DNA from: Zonotrichia leucophrys gambelii
Lineage: Eukaryota; Chordata; Aves; Passeriformes; Passerellidae
DNA: 64,000 nucleotides
Direction of reading: 5' to 3'
Assembly: GCF_028769735.1 (NCBI RefSeq)
Contig: NC_088170.1
Location: 55,709,585-55,773,584 of the forward strand
The translations under genes were made by a program, and so were the position numbers. A model generated the notes under the pieces. It saw only the letters and a list, made by a program, of their open reading frames with translations, made no database searches and was not told where the DNA came from. Positions 13,501-26,660 of this stretch are shown here, in pieces (within the stretch, counting starts at the first letter, position 1; the number at the start of each line of letters is the position of its first letter).

Positions 13501-16500
13501 GCAAGAATTCTTTGTGCATAAACATCACATATATTCTTTTTCCTAGAACATGTTGGAATATGAAAAATATTAGAATTTCCAAGGACATGAATCTTTTTAT
13601 TCTATTCTCTAAAAACCCACATCTCATGTGTTTTTTTCAATATGTAGTGATTTAATTATATCAGTTTATAGACCACCGAATAAAAAATGTTATGCTACAC
13701 AATTCTTTTTGGAAACTGAAAGTACCTAGTTCTTTAGAATATGAAATTAAAACTTGCTACTTAAGGGTAGACCTTTTCTAAGTTGTTCCATAGAGGAAAA
13801 TATATGCACTGATGACAACTATTAAGGAATGAACTCAAAGTTTTCTGTGATGAAGAGGATATTTTTAAAGTGTCTTAGACAATTTGTTCACACTATTATT
13901 CCAGTCAGATAAACTATCATATTTTATAATGCTAAATTAATTATATAGCCATTAAATTCCTTAAAAAACCTTTAAAGAAACACTCTTGTAATGTAACTGA
14001 GATGAAAAAAGAAATCTAATGATGATGGTAACTCTCAAGATCACAAGCTCTATTTTTAGAAAGGATTATACAACAAAGTATAAACTACTGTTAATATTTC
14101 AGAAAATATGTGTGTGTGTGTGTGTTAAATCTGGAAATGTTTAATGACTATGCTGCATCTTCCACCTATATTATCCAACTAAAACGAAGTGTAGACTTCA
14201 ACTGAGTGGTTACATCTGAAAATGGAAGTGATTGTTTTTTATTATTATTTTGTTAGCAGACTGTGTACTTTATAGTAATGAACTCTGTAATTTATAACTG
14301 CTTCTTAATCTCTCTTACTCTTGTATTGAAAGGTGGGACTAAAATTTTCCTTAAAGCTATTTTAAGTGAAAATTAAATATGTGACTGTTAATATAAAACT
14401 TATAGCTGAAGTCTGAGAAAGCTCAGAGGTGATATGAATAGATAGCTACAAGACTTACATTTCTTTGGCATGTATAGATTTTTCTGCCTTTTTTTTAATA
14501 AAAAAGAGGCTATTATATTATTTAATACAGGAGAAAAAAGTATTTTCAACTCAAGATGACAGACATATCAAACCTGCTAATTTACATTCACTGCTGCTTC
14601 TTGTGACTTTTATTACTCTGACCTGCATGGACTCCATTTGTAGGTCTTTCCTCATATTTCACTTTGTGTTTAGAAGATAATCAAAGCAAACTCTAGTGGA
14701 ACCCATAGAGGTGGATCCTCCACCCTGATGTCTTGAATTTATTCAAGAGTAATTTTGCCAACGCTGTTATGGCAGGACAGGGAGTCAAGTTCACTGATTT
14801 CTATTTGGTTTCCATTAGAAACCATAAATCTTTCCCCAGTGCTAGAAAATCAGCCTAGGTATCTGCTAGGCATTCAGTTCCAATGCACTATCACATTTGC
14901 AAGTCAGAAGAGCTCTCTGAAATGAATGATGAATGAATTGTTTTCTGTCAATCATATGATAAGCTGGCTGTGAAACCCAATATGTATGTATTTATATCTC
15001 AGTCCTTCAGAGCTAGCTTCTGTAAAATGTAGGAAAAATAAAGAACCCGAAGATTTTTGAATCTATGGGACAACCAAAGGAATGAAGTTATTGTAAAATG
15101 TTTTTATTTAAAAGCATCAAAGTCTGAGTTTCAATACTGAAGAAGCCTTCTGTGATTGAGCCCCAGTGGTTACACAGCAGCATGGAGACAGATGTGGGAA
15201 CAGAGCAAGGCTTCTTCATGTATCCTTCATCTCAGGAGTTCAGCTGTCTGTGCTCCAAACCCCTTTTTGTTAAAGCATGGTTATATGTCCATGGCTCAGT
15301 TTTATTGTGAAAATTGTTTCTTGGGAAAAAAATTTGTAAGCATACATGAACTATACCACACAGTATAAGAAAAGTAAAACCACAGAAGTGTAATTGCTAA
15401 GTTGGGAATTGTTAGCAGATGGATTCACAAGGTAAATACTGGCATGAAAAGAAGCAAACTCCTAAGAAGAAAAACAGTGACTCAAGAAAGAGCATTACAT
15501 CAACATGAAAGATCAGTCCAGTACAAGGAAAATCAACTCTTTCAGTCCTGAATGACAGCTGACAACCCTACCCAGTCTTATCACCTGTCTTGCTGGGTAA
15601 GTGGAGATTATTAATGTCTTCCTTACTGACATGCTGAAGTCTCAGCAAGCTACTGTGTTTACCAAAAATACCTACTATGTTCACTTGAGTTATTTAGATC
15701 CTGCTTGTAGTGTCTCTTCACTAATGTCAGAAGACCCTCAACTAAAATCACTTGTGAGGGTGGACAAAAAAGTACTAAGAATTCCCCTCAATACGTGTTC
15801 TGTTGGGAGAGAGTGAGAGAGGGAGAAGGATAAGGGCAAATTTAATACATGCTTTGAAGCCTGGCCTGGGAAACCGGTATAAATAAATCTCTAGAAGCTG
15901 TCTGTAAAATGTCCTGCTGATGCATATTTTTGGTTTTCATGCAGCTTCCCCTTCTTTATTGACTGGGTGATAGGAAAAGAACTTGCTGCTTTAAGTATGT
16001 CTTGGCACTACATTTGTTCAATTTTGTATGTGAGTCTTTTTGTTATCTTTTCTTTTGGGCCTTTTTCACTTTTGTTCCTTTGTTCGCAAATAGCCTTTAA
16101 CTCTCTCTGAACAAAGCAAGTATTCCATGCTTTCCTCTCATTCCCTTCCCTTCTGTCATGTAATCAAACATTCTTTGTGTGGCTTTGTTCATAGCAGGGT
16201 TTCACAAAATTATTCAAAATTTATGATAGTTTGAAGAAGGCTTAGATGCACTCTACATTTAGTTTCCTTTGTCTGTGTGAAGTCTTGCACAAGTACTATC
16301 ACCCTCTTTTATCATTTCATCAAAAATACACTCAGTACAAGATAAAATTTTCTCCATTAACAGTAATGCATAATTTTTTCCTCCTTTTTGCAATGTTGTA
16401 GATTATAGGTTGTATTCTTTTTGGTTGAACACTTCAAGTATTTAATTTTTAGTTATTTTTTGAAAGGAAAAAATTAATTTTACTAGATATCTTGGTTTAC

Positions 16501-16721
16501 TCTACAGTTAAGATTAGCAGCAAAAATATCTTTCTTAGTTCAGTAGTTTCCATGGAGTACTAATAAATAATCACAAAGCCATGAGCTTTTAAAATGTCAA
16601 ATTTTATAAAAATAGTATAAGCAGCGAGTCACATCCAGCAGTAATTTTTAATGTTCTTAATCTCTCAATTAATGAATTTATAGTGTGCCAAGTGTGGAGG
16701 TGTGGTTTTGTTCTTTCAGCA
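10521..16721. other. AT-rich non-coding sequence, no gene seen
   Basis: I recognise no gene or transposon. Simple-sequence content includes a T run near 10,738-10,749, a G-rich patch just upstream at about 10,510-10,530, and a TG microsatellite at 14,109-14,126. Open frames are short and domain-free. Confidence 0.65.
14109..14126. repeat. TG dinucleotide microsatellite
   Basis: An uninterrupted run of about eight to nine TG units, a candidate polymorphic marker. Confidence 0.85.
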
Positions 16722-16760
16722 GATGTTTGAAAACTATTGCATTTGATGTTTGAAAACTAT
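16722..16760. repeat. Two-copy tandem duplication, 23-bp period
   Basis: The 16-mer GATGTTTGAAAACTAT occurs at 16,722-16,737 and again, identical, at 16,745-16,760. The spacer is seven bases. It looks like a small local duplication by replication slippage. Confidence 0.85.
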
Positions 16761-19700
16761 GTATCCCTGTCAAATTGCTATTATAATCTAGTCCCTCCGA
16801 TTTTATCACTTCAGATGTTTTATACCTGATTAGTTTGGTCATTCTATAAGACAATTAACATCTATAAACTTTTATTTTTTTAAAAAACATTTGAATATGA
16901 AACTCCAATTACATCATTCAAATAGCATAAGAAAATATTCAATGGAATAATAATAATGATTGTGCTCCAATTGATCTAATTCAGATTTCCTATAACAGTG
17001 CTTTAGAAAAATGTGCTTTAATAGTCAAAAAAAGGTTAAGTTGTAAGTGCATATATTTCCTTTGTGCCTTTTATGTGTCATGTGTATTAAGAGATGTCCA
17101 GATAATACATAAAATCTCTTCTTTAGCAGGAAGGATTTTTAAAGTTAATCAAAGAAAACCCCCAAACTATAAAAACAAATTCTACATTTTATGTGCATTA
17201 CAAATTTCTCATTTGTTATAATCTTTTCAAGAGTAACAGTTCAAAAGAACCCAACATTACATTCTCATGGTATGAGAATTATTTTAGGAGACTTAAGCCA
17301 TTGGTGTTCCATTTTCCTGGCATGAATGTGCTTGGAGAGTTCAATGGGAAGGCATCACACAGGGGCCAGAGCAAAGCTGAGGTGGAAGACAAATCCCCTG
17401 GGCTCAGGATGTCCTTTGTGAAGAGCTGGGTTTCCTTTGCATTTGGGTATTTTATGCTGCAGCTTTAGAGATGGGAAGGGGATTATTTTTTTCATTATGG
17501 TCACTTAAAATTCTGCTTCAAAGCTATGACCTACCTTCCATCTAGCTCCTAAATACAAATTGTGGTATATTTTCTTTAACTATGCTTCTGCAAGTAAATT
17601 TTATTTTCATTGCTCATGTTGGTAGAGCCATTATTAGCTACAAATTTAAGCAGTCTGTTTTTTTGTTCCTTTTCTTTCTCAAAACACTCTAATAATTAGA
17701 TTGTCCAATCACAAAAAAATGCTACTGCAACTGGAAACCAATCACCTGAAAATTTGGAATTTGTACATGGAGGTATTTTAGAAAATAACTTTTTAATAGA
17801 TTGTGTTAACAGAAGTGAAACTAAAAGGAGGCCTAACCATGGAGGATAGGAACTTGTTAAAAGCAAACATAATTACTAATTTTATTAGGCAATTATATTA
17901 AAAGTTTACGAGAACAAAAGGAATAATTTACTTAAATTCTTATTTTAGATGAGGAACAGTAAATGGAGTAATTCACAGAAAAAAAGGACTGGGAAAAATA
18001 TGACCCAGATCCTTTTTTTTTCAGAATAGAAATAACTTTATGAAGAATGCATGAAAGACCACAACTAGTCAAATGCAAAATTGTGTTCTAAATGACCCAC
18101 ATGAGGGACAGCTATGGTTTTTTTTTACATTTTGGAGTAAAATCTTACTTTCCGCATTAATATCAATACTTAATTATTCACTTTTTTCCTTTGTTTTGTA
18201 AAAGAAATCAAAGGGTACAAACTTGGTTAGGTCTGAATAGAACTAACTGAAACTATCTAGAGAACCATAAAACTGGCCTAAATAACTGAAAAAAAAAACC
18301 AAAAAAAACAACCAACCCACTTATCACTAATATATTTCAGATCACAAGAATAAAACATGTGCTTGCTTATTTCTTATCTTTCTCCTCATCCCCCTAATGG
18401 GAAGTACCTACAGTAGCAAAAATGGCAAGTGCCTTGGAAGTTGTCATCCCCACTTTGCCTTTTGGATACGTTTGTTGAGGCATATATCAGCTTTCCCAAA
18501 GATTTTTTCCAGGCACCTGGTAAAAGTGTTTCTTTCTGCTTTCCCTATAGCTGCCTATCAGTGTATTTGGTTATCTTGACTAGGAAAGAAGTAAAGCAAA
18601 ACTTGGTGATGGCTGGCTCATTCATTCTCTCTTCTCTTCTTTTTTTCTTTCTTCCAGAAAGAACATATATTGAGAAGTTTAAAAATTTTACAATTATTTC
18701 AAGTAGAAATTATTTATTATTTAATAATTTATTATAATTTAAAGTAGAATCTATTAAAATAAAAAAAAAATCCAAACTACAACCAAAGAAAAGGCCTTAA
18801 TATTTTTACTGAACTTACTGTGTCAGTGATTTCAATGCTTACAGCTAATATGGAAAACTCTTCCTGCTGGATAAAACTGATTTAATGAGTTATGTATTTC
18901 AGTAAAAGTTAACACGCAAAGCTGTTATGAAGTCTGAAGAGTGTGCAAATGGGTAAATGATGACCTGTCAAGCTGCTCAAGGCCTGCCTTTACCCTTGTC
19001 ATATTCTTCCAGCCAGTCTGTTTCTGTTGTGTGATTTAATTGATCTTGCCTACAATCTTTTTTACATCCCTGTAAATATATATATTTTTAAAAAAGAGTA
19101 AGTAATTCAAAAATTATTCTAGATAGAATCATGTCTGGATGCAAATAAGAGGAAAACTTGGTCATTTTAGTGTTTTCTGGAATCTTAAGGAAAACTAGTG
19201 AGTGTATTGATTACAAATAGTAAAACTTCATTTACCATTTAAGACAATAACTCCCTCAAAAATCCAATCAGCAAATAGGATAAAAATACGTAAAAAAGAA
19301 ATATAAAAAAAGGCTAATTAATCAAACTACTTTTTTAGGAAATATTGGTGAAGTAATGAGGTATATGCTAGGCTGTAATTACTAAGAGCATGTATTTTTT
19401 ACTCATGAAAACATTTTTTGATCTTCCAAAGGACATAATTTAAATCCCCCTCAATGAGTAAATGATTGACAGATTATAATACAGAAGTGTTTCGTATTTT
19501 ATCAAGCAGAAACAAAAAAAAAGACAGCATTATACAAAACTTCTAAATAGTTTGGCCATTTTTCTTCTGTTATCTGTTACTTTCAATGTCATCATTTTAT
19601 ACTTCAAAGGAAGATGTGTGTTAAAAAAACATATTTCAAATTAATGGATTTTATTGGTGTGAAGTACAATTGTTACTGAAATGTAAAAAGAAAAAAAGAT

Positions 19701-22700
19701 GGAGGTCCTCTGGGTGTCTATTGGAATTGGTAAAATTCAAGTAGGGCAGAACAGAATATTTGCATGTACTGACTGATTTCAGTGGATAGTCAAGCAATTA
19801 ATGGTCCATTTTGTGATATATTTTGTCTGCTAATTGCAAGTTAAAATACCCACAAATTCAGCCACATGCAGTATAGGAAAAAATATTCTTCTATCCTTTG
19901 TATCTTTGCAAAATCTGAAGTTTTACTATTACACAGATGAACAAAGCCAAAGATTTTAAAAGTGTGGTGGAAAGTTTTTTGGGGTTTTTTGTTGATGGGG
20001 TTTTTTTGGTTGGTGACTTAGGGGTTTTTTTGTTGTGTTTTTGCGCTTTTAGAAAATTTAATTATTAACAAAACAAAAGGCAGAGAGTAGATATGACTTC
20101 ACAATTGCTAGCTGACAAACGACTCTTCTAATCAAAATATTGCAGAGCAACAGAAAATTTAGTATCATAAATGTGCTGGTGCCAGTCCTGACTAACTGAA
20201 AAAATTGAGGAGAAACAGAAGTGGGGGACAACAAAAACTGAGTCTTCGTTATTTCTATGTTTTGTGTGTTTATTGTGAAAGCAAAAATTGTTGACCCGAT
20301 CAAACAATTATTTTCCTACACATCTTGTTGTGGAAATTATACCAATTTAGATTTGTTATTATGGTTTGACTATGGTGTTCCTTCTTAGTATTGAACATCT
20401 ATCATGACCCAAACAATTTTTAGGAAGCTTGGGCATGTAGGTTATGAAGATCTCAATTTCAGTATTTACAGAGGATAACAAAAATTAGTTTCCCATCAAA
20501 AGGAAAAAAACCCCTCCTATCTACAGTCTCCTGAGTATTTGTTTGCTGTGGGCAGTTTTCTTATTGCAAAACTCATTTCCATAGTTTTTTTACGGAACAA
20601 GATGAGATAAAATAAAAAAAAATTGAAAACATTATGAAAGTTCTTATCTATAAAACACATCTGAAGACGTTCCTAAAATCTGGAGGAGATTCAGCCAGAG
20701 AACACCTATTCTTCTACTTTGTTTATTTTCTATTTCCTTGAAAATGTGTTTCTGGATGGATGGTCTTTTGTTTTCTTTACCTCGACTATTTTTATAGTCT
20801 TCAATGAAGCAGATCTTTCTGCTGTTGCAGTTGACTTACAATGACACATTCATTTTCTGTTTGGAGCACAGGATATGATACTAAATTGTTGTTTTGTTGA
20901 AAACAGTAACTTAGAAAAGACAATTGCCAGCTAATTGAAATATCTCTAAAAGCAACTTTCATGTTTTTTTGTAGTCTTTTTGGTTTCATTGGCCTTTATT
21001 GGGAGTGTTTTCCTTTGCAATTTTTTTTCCCACCCTTTTGGTTATGGATGTGTAAAGACCAGGAATAACCATAAGCACGGTTCAACATCTGGTAGAAACA
21101 AGTTCATAGCACTGCAGGAAGAGACTATACCTGCTAGAGACTGCATGTAGCAGGGTGTTAATCAATAGAGAATGACTAGAGGGTTGAGTCTGGTGTACTT
21201 GAGTGAAGTCATCCCATTTGTTTCCATGAAACCTGGCATTCTGAATCAAAGGGTACTGAGAGAACTTAATGCCCTTGAAAAAGGAAAGAAGGTAAAAATG
21301 AAAAAGCCTGTTGACATAGATGTAAAGATAATTTTATTTTCTTTCTCCTAAGCTTTTGTCCAGAAGCATAGGACAGATTCTGTATTGTGAGTGAAGTGCA
21401 ACAGAGACCTTCAGACTGAATTTCAGAACTTCATCAAAGATGAAAGTGATGTCAAAATATGGGTAATTTTGAACAATCCAGTTTGTTTCCACAGAAGACC
21501 AAAATGAAATGTATTTATTGTTGGTTACTATTATCTTTCTATTTATCTTAGGTACATCTACTATTAAAGGAAATTGCAAAGATAGAGAAAGACAGCACAG
21601 GTCTCAGAAGAGATATGCAGTGGAGCCCAGAGAAAACAACGGCCTAGAGCAGCTCAGGTACCTCTTTGCTCAGCAGAGATACTCCATTGCACAACATCAG
21701 CTTTTCATTCTTCATTCATCTAGATAGCATACATGCAAGCTGCCGTGCATTCCTGCAGCCAATACAAAATAACAAAATATAAGTATTAAATATGCAAACA
21801 ATTTATCTATATGTTGCCATTTCCATGCCTAATTCTCTAATCAGTAATAATTAATTTACTGATTCCAGCAGTACATGTTACCAAAAAAAGGGGGTCTGTT
21901 ATTTGATAATGTGGCAATTATTTGAAAAACATTAAATGTGTTTCTTATTGCAGTGAGACCAACTTATTACCAACAGAGGTCTACAGGTGAACAGCTATAG
22001 AACAAAAAGTGGCTAGGCTGTCAAAGAAATCTTAGCATATATTTTACAGCTGGAATGAAGACCACTTACTGCTTACATAATCAACCCCCGTTTTTTTTAA
22101 GAAATTGTGAAGCTGTGGGAGTCTAAGTAGTTACAGCAGGAATAAAGGGTCTTTAAATGAAATTCAATTGAAACACAGAGCTATAATGTATATTCAGTAA
22201 GCATTTCAAAATTAAACTGATAAATGTAACTTTTATTCAATATTATATTCTCTAGATTTAATTAAAAGTTAAATGTGAACTTTAGAGTCTGAGTGAGTGA
22301 CAGAACTATGAAAATTGACTTTGAGAATTTGATAAATATGTGCTGTACAGGTACCTGTTAGTCCTGTAAATCTAATTATGGCAGAAGAGGAGATAGTCTG
22401 AATTTTTTGAGAACACATCTTCCCTTGATGAAGTGGCACTCTCTCCCTCTCTCCTTTCTCTACTTACTTTCTACTCTGTCACATACCAGGGAAATAATTT
22501 TAAAACTGAAAAATTTATAGCTCAGAACAATATTCATGGAACACAACATTGCTGCATGAATGTGTTGTTAACCTTTGATATGTAGTCATAAAACAGAAAG
22601 CTGATATTATAGAGGATTAAATTTGGGGCTGATTAAACTCAATGGCAAACATTCCCTAGGTCTTGAAGAATCAAGGTTTTGACTGGTGAATTCTATTTGG

Positions 22701-23400
22701 CATTTTAAGGCCATGACAGAGATTTATAAAGTCAGAAACCTTGGCTCTCTCTTAGCATAAATCCAGAATATTGAGCATGTAAGGTATAAATGAACCCATT
22801 TGAAAATCCCTTTATATAAAACCATTTCGGACTCAAAAGGACATTGCAGCTTCAAAATGACACCACTGAACCATATATACCAAATGTCCCTTTTTCAGTT
22901 AAAAAATTCTCTAAAGATAAAATTGCAACCCATTCTAAACGTGGTGGGGCATATGCCAACAAGCCAAGGCAAATTGTAAATTCCAGCCTCTGAAAAGCAA
23001 AGATAAGATAAAATTTACTTTAATAATCAGACACTAGCGTGGCAGAAACACTATTTATATTTTGAATCCATTTGGAATACCAATGGACTCTGTAAAAATA
23101 TTCCATATTTCCATTCCAATCAGTGAAGCCGAAGATGTCCTTTTAGGTCTTCAGTCTTTCACCATTAACACCAGCACCATGTGGTGGCAGTAAATGTGAT
23201 ATCTATTTGACGTGTCAAAGGAGAAAAATGTAAAAGCATTGAGCAGTACATGCTAACCTTTCCCCTCCACCAACTGCTACACTCTTCTGGAAGGGTTCTG
23301 GTGAAACAACTTGCCTACTCTGCCATTAGCTGATGGTCTTTTGATTTCAAACCTCCTCATTTGTTTGTAAGTTCTTGCAAAACTTAAAGTTAAGTTTTGT
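16761..23400. other. AT-rich non-coding sequence, no gene seen
   Basis: No recognisable gene or transposon. It contains A/C-rich runs near 18,290-18,320, an AT-only patch around 18,690-18,770, a G/T-rich patch at 19,975-20,045, and a pyrimidine-rich patch near 22,439-22,480. Short open frames on both strands have no family features. Confidence 0.65.
19975..20045 (+). repeat. G/T-rich tract with three GGGG runs
   Basis: GGGG runs occur at 19,981-19,984, 19,997-20,000 and 20,021-20,024, separated by T-rich spacers with a GG at 20,008-20,009. One run sits in a TTAGGGG context, but there is no tandem TTAGGG array, so it is not telomeric. The G runs could in principle take part in a quadruplex, though a fourth four-G run is missing. 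Confidence 0.6.
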
Positions 23401-23476
23401 AATGTACTACAACTTCTATTCTTCCTAATTGCTTTCTAAAGAATGCAATTAGGAAGAATAGAAGTTGTAGTACATT
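23401..23476. repeat. Perfect 32-bp inverted repeat (hairpin), 12-nt loop
   Basis: The left arm is 23,401-23,432 and begins AATGTACTACAACTTCTATT. The right arm, 23,445-23,476, is its exact reverse complement over all 32 bases. The loop (TTTCTAAAGAAT) can itself pair partly (TTCT with AGAA). Allowing one bulged base, a few more pairs extend the outer end. The arms contain no known transposon terminus and no flanking duplication was seen. Possible origins are a fold-back template-switch mutation, a tiny foldback element, or a transcribed precursor hairpin; the perfect match favours a recent event. Confidence 0.95.
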
Positions 23477-23829
23477 TACAAGGAAGGGGTTGGGGATCAG
23501 CAATCTCAACCTTTTAGTTGCACAAAATTGACTGAAATAAAGTGTGCTTGGCATATGATTATTGTCTTTTAATGTTGGTCTGTGGTTTTAGTGCTGGTGC
23601 AGACAGAGAGAGGCCCAATGAAAGATCACTTCCATCAGCTGGTAATGCCAAGCAGCCACCAAAGAAAGGGAAGAGCTTAACATTGAAATTAAAAGTTATT
23701 TATTAGCAAGTGCAGCACATGTATTGACTTCTGGTACAACAAATTCATCTGTGGAAAAGAAAAGCCTCAGTTTTATGCCAAAGAAAACCTCCATTTGTTC
23801 AAAAAGTAGGACTTAGTGATTTTTTTTGC
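23477..23829. other. non-coding, nothing recognised
   Basis: Sequence between the hairpin and the GC-richer block. I see no exon, RNA or repeat family here. Confidence 0.6.
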
Positions 23830-24580
23830 TTGGTTAGGGGAAAATTAGACTACATCTGCAAGCCTAAGGGAGACAAGGCTTTCTCAGCTCCCTGTTCTCA
23901 GGTTCGAAAGGTAGCAAGGCTGAGCTCATTTCCAGAATACGCATGTGCAGGTTTGTGGAGCACAAGCAAAAAGCAGAGGTCTACAGGTCTGGCCACACAT
24001 ACCAACACAACAAATTGACAGAGAAATCACTTGAGCAAGATGATGTGAATGGCCTCATCCTGCTCCCTTTTCTGCTGAGCAGGATGGAGATCTGCTCCTG
24101 GGAGAATGTAAATTTGCACGTGTTCAGAGTGAGCTCAGTCTAAGCCCACAGCTGGGCTTTGACTCCCAGTCTGCCCAGCTGCTGGCGCAAATGCTTTCAC
24201 ACATGGAGTGAACTTGGGCTCTCCTGACTCCCAACAATTGTCCCACATCCCTGTGGTCTCACTCCTAGAGAATCATTCACCCCAGGCTCCCAATCACAAC
24301 ACTCACGTGGTGGCTTGCCTGGTTTGATCTTAGCTGGCACTCACACACTCAATTTACACACTTGCTCCAGTGGCTGGCACCACGGGCATCTGTCCCACTC
24401 CAGGTTCTGGCACTGGCACCCACTCACTGGGCTCTTGGCGTTTGCTGCCACCACAGACACACAGGCTCTCCAACCTGTGGTCTGGCTGCAGTCACATCCC
24501 CCTACACACACACATAAGAGACCCTCATCCCAGAAAAGAGTAAAAAGAAGTGTTAAAGGAATAACAGGACTTCTCAAAGC
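23830..24580. other. GC-richer block of unknown origin, possible ERV-derived leader
   Basis: This block is clearly richer in G+C and in CACA/CCA words than the surrounding sequence. Read on the minus strand, its GTGTGTGAGTGCCAG-like wording resembles the GC-rich untranslated leader of avian endogenous retroviruses. I see no LTR pair, primer-binding site or gag frame to support that. Open frames of up to about 120 codons on both strands show no domain and look like low-stop artefacts of the composition. An unrecognised repeat or a gene-regulatory region are equally possible. Confidence 0.25.
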
Positions 24581-24589
24581 AGCAATTTT

Positions 24590-26220
24590 AAGTAAGCAGT
24601 TTTCATGTTTTCAAGTTACTGACTACTACTCTTCAGTACTCAGGTTTCAAAATGAAAACTCATACACTCAGAATGAACACTAAAATTATGAAAACAAAAT
24701 GGGAAGAACTGCAAGTCTAAGTTTAGGTAGTATTCTACTTGGAACATAGAAATGTCAGCATTTAGGATCTAGAATTTTCCCTGAATGTTCAGAATTTTGA
24801 GGGAAAAAAACCCAATTCTGAGGAATTTAACTGCCATTTACAAAATTTTAAGCAGATTTTTCAACTAAATTTATTCCCAGAAGTCTGTACTTGCTTTTCT
24901 CCTATTGGTCTTCTATAGAAGAAATGCCTAGTATGCTTGTGTTCTCAATTGGAGTGTTAGTGAGTTTGAGAACCAAGTCTGATGAAACAAATTCTGTATT
25001 TTATAAATAAGGAAAAATTTAATTTTAAATTGAAAATTTAAAAAAATAGTATTTCTTGCATGAAACATGTTGAGATGTCAATTTCCTTCTGGACTGGCAA
25101 CTAGAAACCAAGATACTCCAGAACATCTACATTTAGGATAGTGTAGCCTATGTGTGGAACTTTAGCCTATGTGTGGAAACCTCATTTTAGGCGATCTCAA
25201 TTTTTCTTTACAATGATACTTTTGAAATCACTGAAGTATTAGTAAATTCGTATAAATCTGGCTTCTCAGGTAGTGTTTGAATCAGTGCTATGTTTCCCCA
25301 GCTACTCTGTGATTAGTACTAGAATTAGTTTGAAGCTAAGCACATATCCACAGGTACTTCTGGCAGAAGGGGACTGTAGTGCTGCTATACCCAAACCCAA
25401 GTGGAAAAAAAAATACAGCTATTTTGAAGTCATCAGTTTGGAAATAGAAAAGGTACTGGGAGAGAATGTTTTCTTTCTTCTTCTGTATGACAATTGCAAG
25501 AAGGCAGGATTTAGAAGAGAAGAAACTGAGTAGAGTGAATCTTTCTTTCAAATCCTTCCTCATAGGAAATTTCCTTCCCCATTCTCTTAGGCTTATTCTT
25601 TTCTCTCCCTATACACCCTGTGATAATTCACCTGTTGTCTCCAAAATTGAAATGATGTCTCCCTCCTATACTTACAATTTTGCTGTGAGTTTACAATCTG
25701 TTAATGTTAAAGGAGTAAAGGTGATAGTGTTTACAAAGAGGAAAATGCCTGCTGAAAAGTACAGTTGACCAGTGTGATATGTTAATGCCAATAAAACAAG
25801 GGTGGTTATTCATGTTGGTCATGACTAGGGAAAAGCTATTAAAATTACATGATTATTCATGAAAATATTTTTCTATTTTTATATTCAGCGCTAATATTGA
25901 GAACCTCATTAAGACAAATATTTAAACTAGAAGGAAAATGCCAGACTGGTTGGATAAAATCCACTTTTGGTAAATCAGGATTTATTTTAATAGCTACAGC
26001 CAAATAGATTATTTCCTTAACATACTCTTCTTCTCACATTTTATCAAACCAAAATTGTTTATAGCTCCTCTCCTATAGTTCCTTTCCTACATTTTATTCC
26101 TCTCCAATTGCAAATTGCAAAAGAGGAATTGCAAATACTAATTTTGCCTTTCTTCAATAATTAAGTATAAAACTTGTTGATAGGTTTAATAGGAATCCAT
26201 GCTACTGATCTCAGTTTCAT
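24590..26220. other. AT-rich non-coding sequence, no gene seen
   Basis: No gene or transposon recognised. A 19-bp-period duplication lies at 25,144-25,180. Open frames near 25.3-25.8 kb are short, overlapping and domain-free. Confidence 0.65.
25144..25180. repeat. Two-copy tandem duplication, 19-bp period
   Basis: TAGCCTATGTGTGGAAC occurs at 25,144-25,160 and again from 25,163, where it reads TAGCCTATGTGTGGAAAC. The copies are almost identical and separated by two bases, consistent with a slippage duplication. Confidence 0.85.
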
Positions 26221-26224
26221 TTGT

Positions 26225-26660
26225 CAATTATTCAGTATTTCTGATAAAGGTTATTCAATCTTCCTGACACCAACAGTCATCTGAGTTTTATTTAACCTCA
26301 GCTATTGTAATTTGCATTTCTATATAGTTATTCTTATTAGCCATTCTGCTTTTGCCACTGCATTATACAGTCCTCTTTATTGAAAACAGAGATGAAACAT
26401 TCAATTTTTGAGCTAGATCCATATTATCTTTAGGATAATACCCACTTTTAACACATTGCTATTCCACTTTTCTCCCTATTTACTAGAAAACCTTTCTCAC
26501 TTGTTGTAATTGCCTTTGCAAGGTTTATTTCTGCCTGACTTTCAACTATTCTGAGTTTATGAATAAGAATTGAGGTCCGCCCTTTCAACAGTCTTTTCCA
26601 CCTACTGAGATGTAGGACCTACCACTTATTTACAAACAGTAACTTTTCTGTTATAAACCT
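26225..26660 (-). mobile_element. possible ancient LINE (CR1/L3-like) relic
   Basis: Wording such as GAAAACAGAGATGAAACATT (26,383-26,402) followed by text resembling ATCTTTAGGATAATACCC matches my memory of the reverse complement of the region upstream of the reverse transcriptase domain in old amniote CR1/L3-type LINEs. Similarity is patchy, with no reading frame left and no clear edges. A nearby clear CR1 3' end (26,978 onward, same strand) is probably a separate insertion. Treat as a weak candidate. Confidence 0.35.

Noticed and set aside
20021..20024. TTAGGGG as interstitial telomere sequence
   Set aside because: It occurs once only; there is no tandem TTAGGG array.
24315..24683. 122-codon open frame
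   Set aside because: Histidine/threonine-rich translation of CACA-type sequence; no domain and no splice or promoter context.
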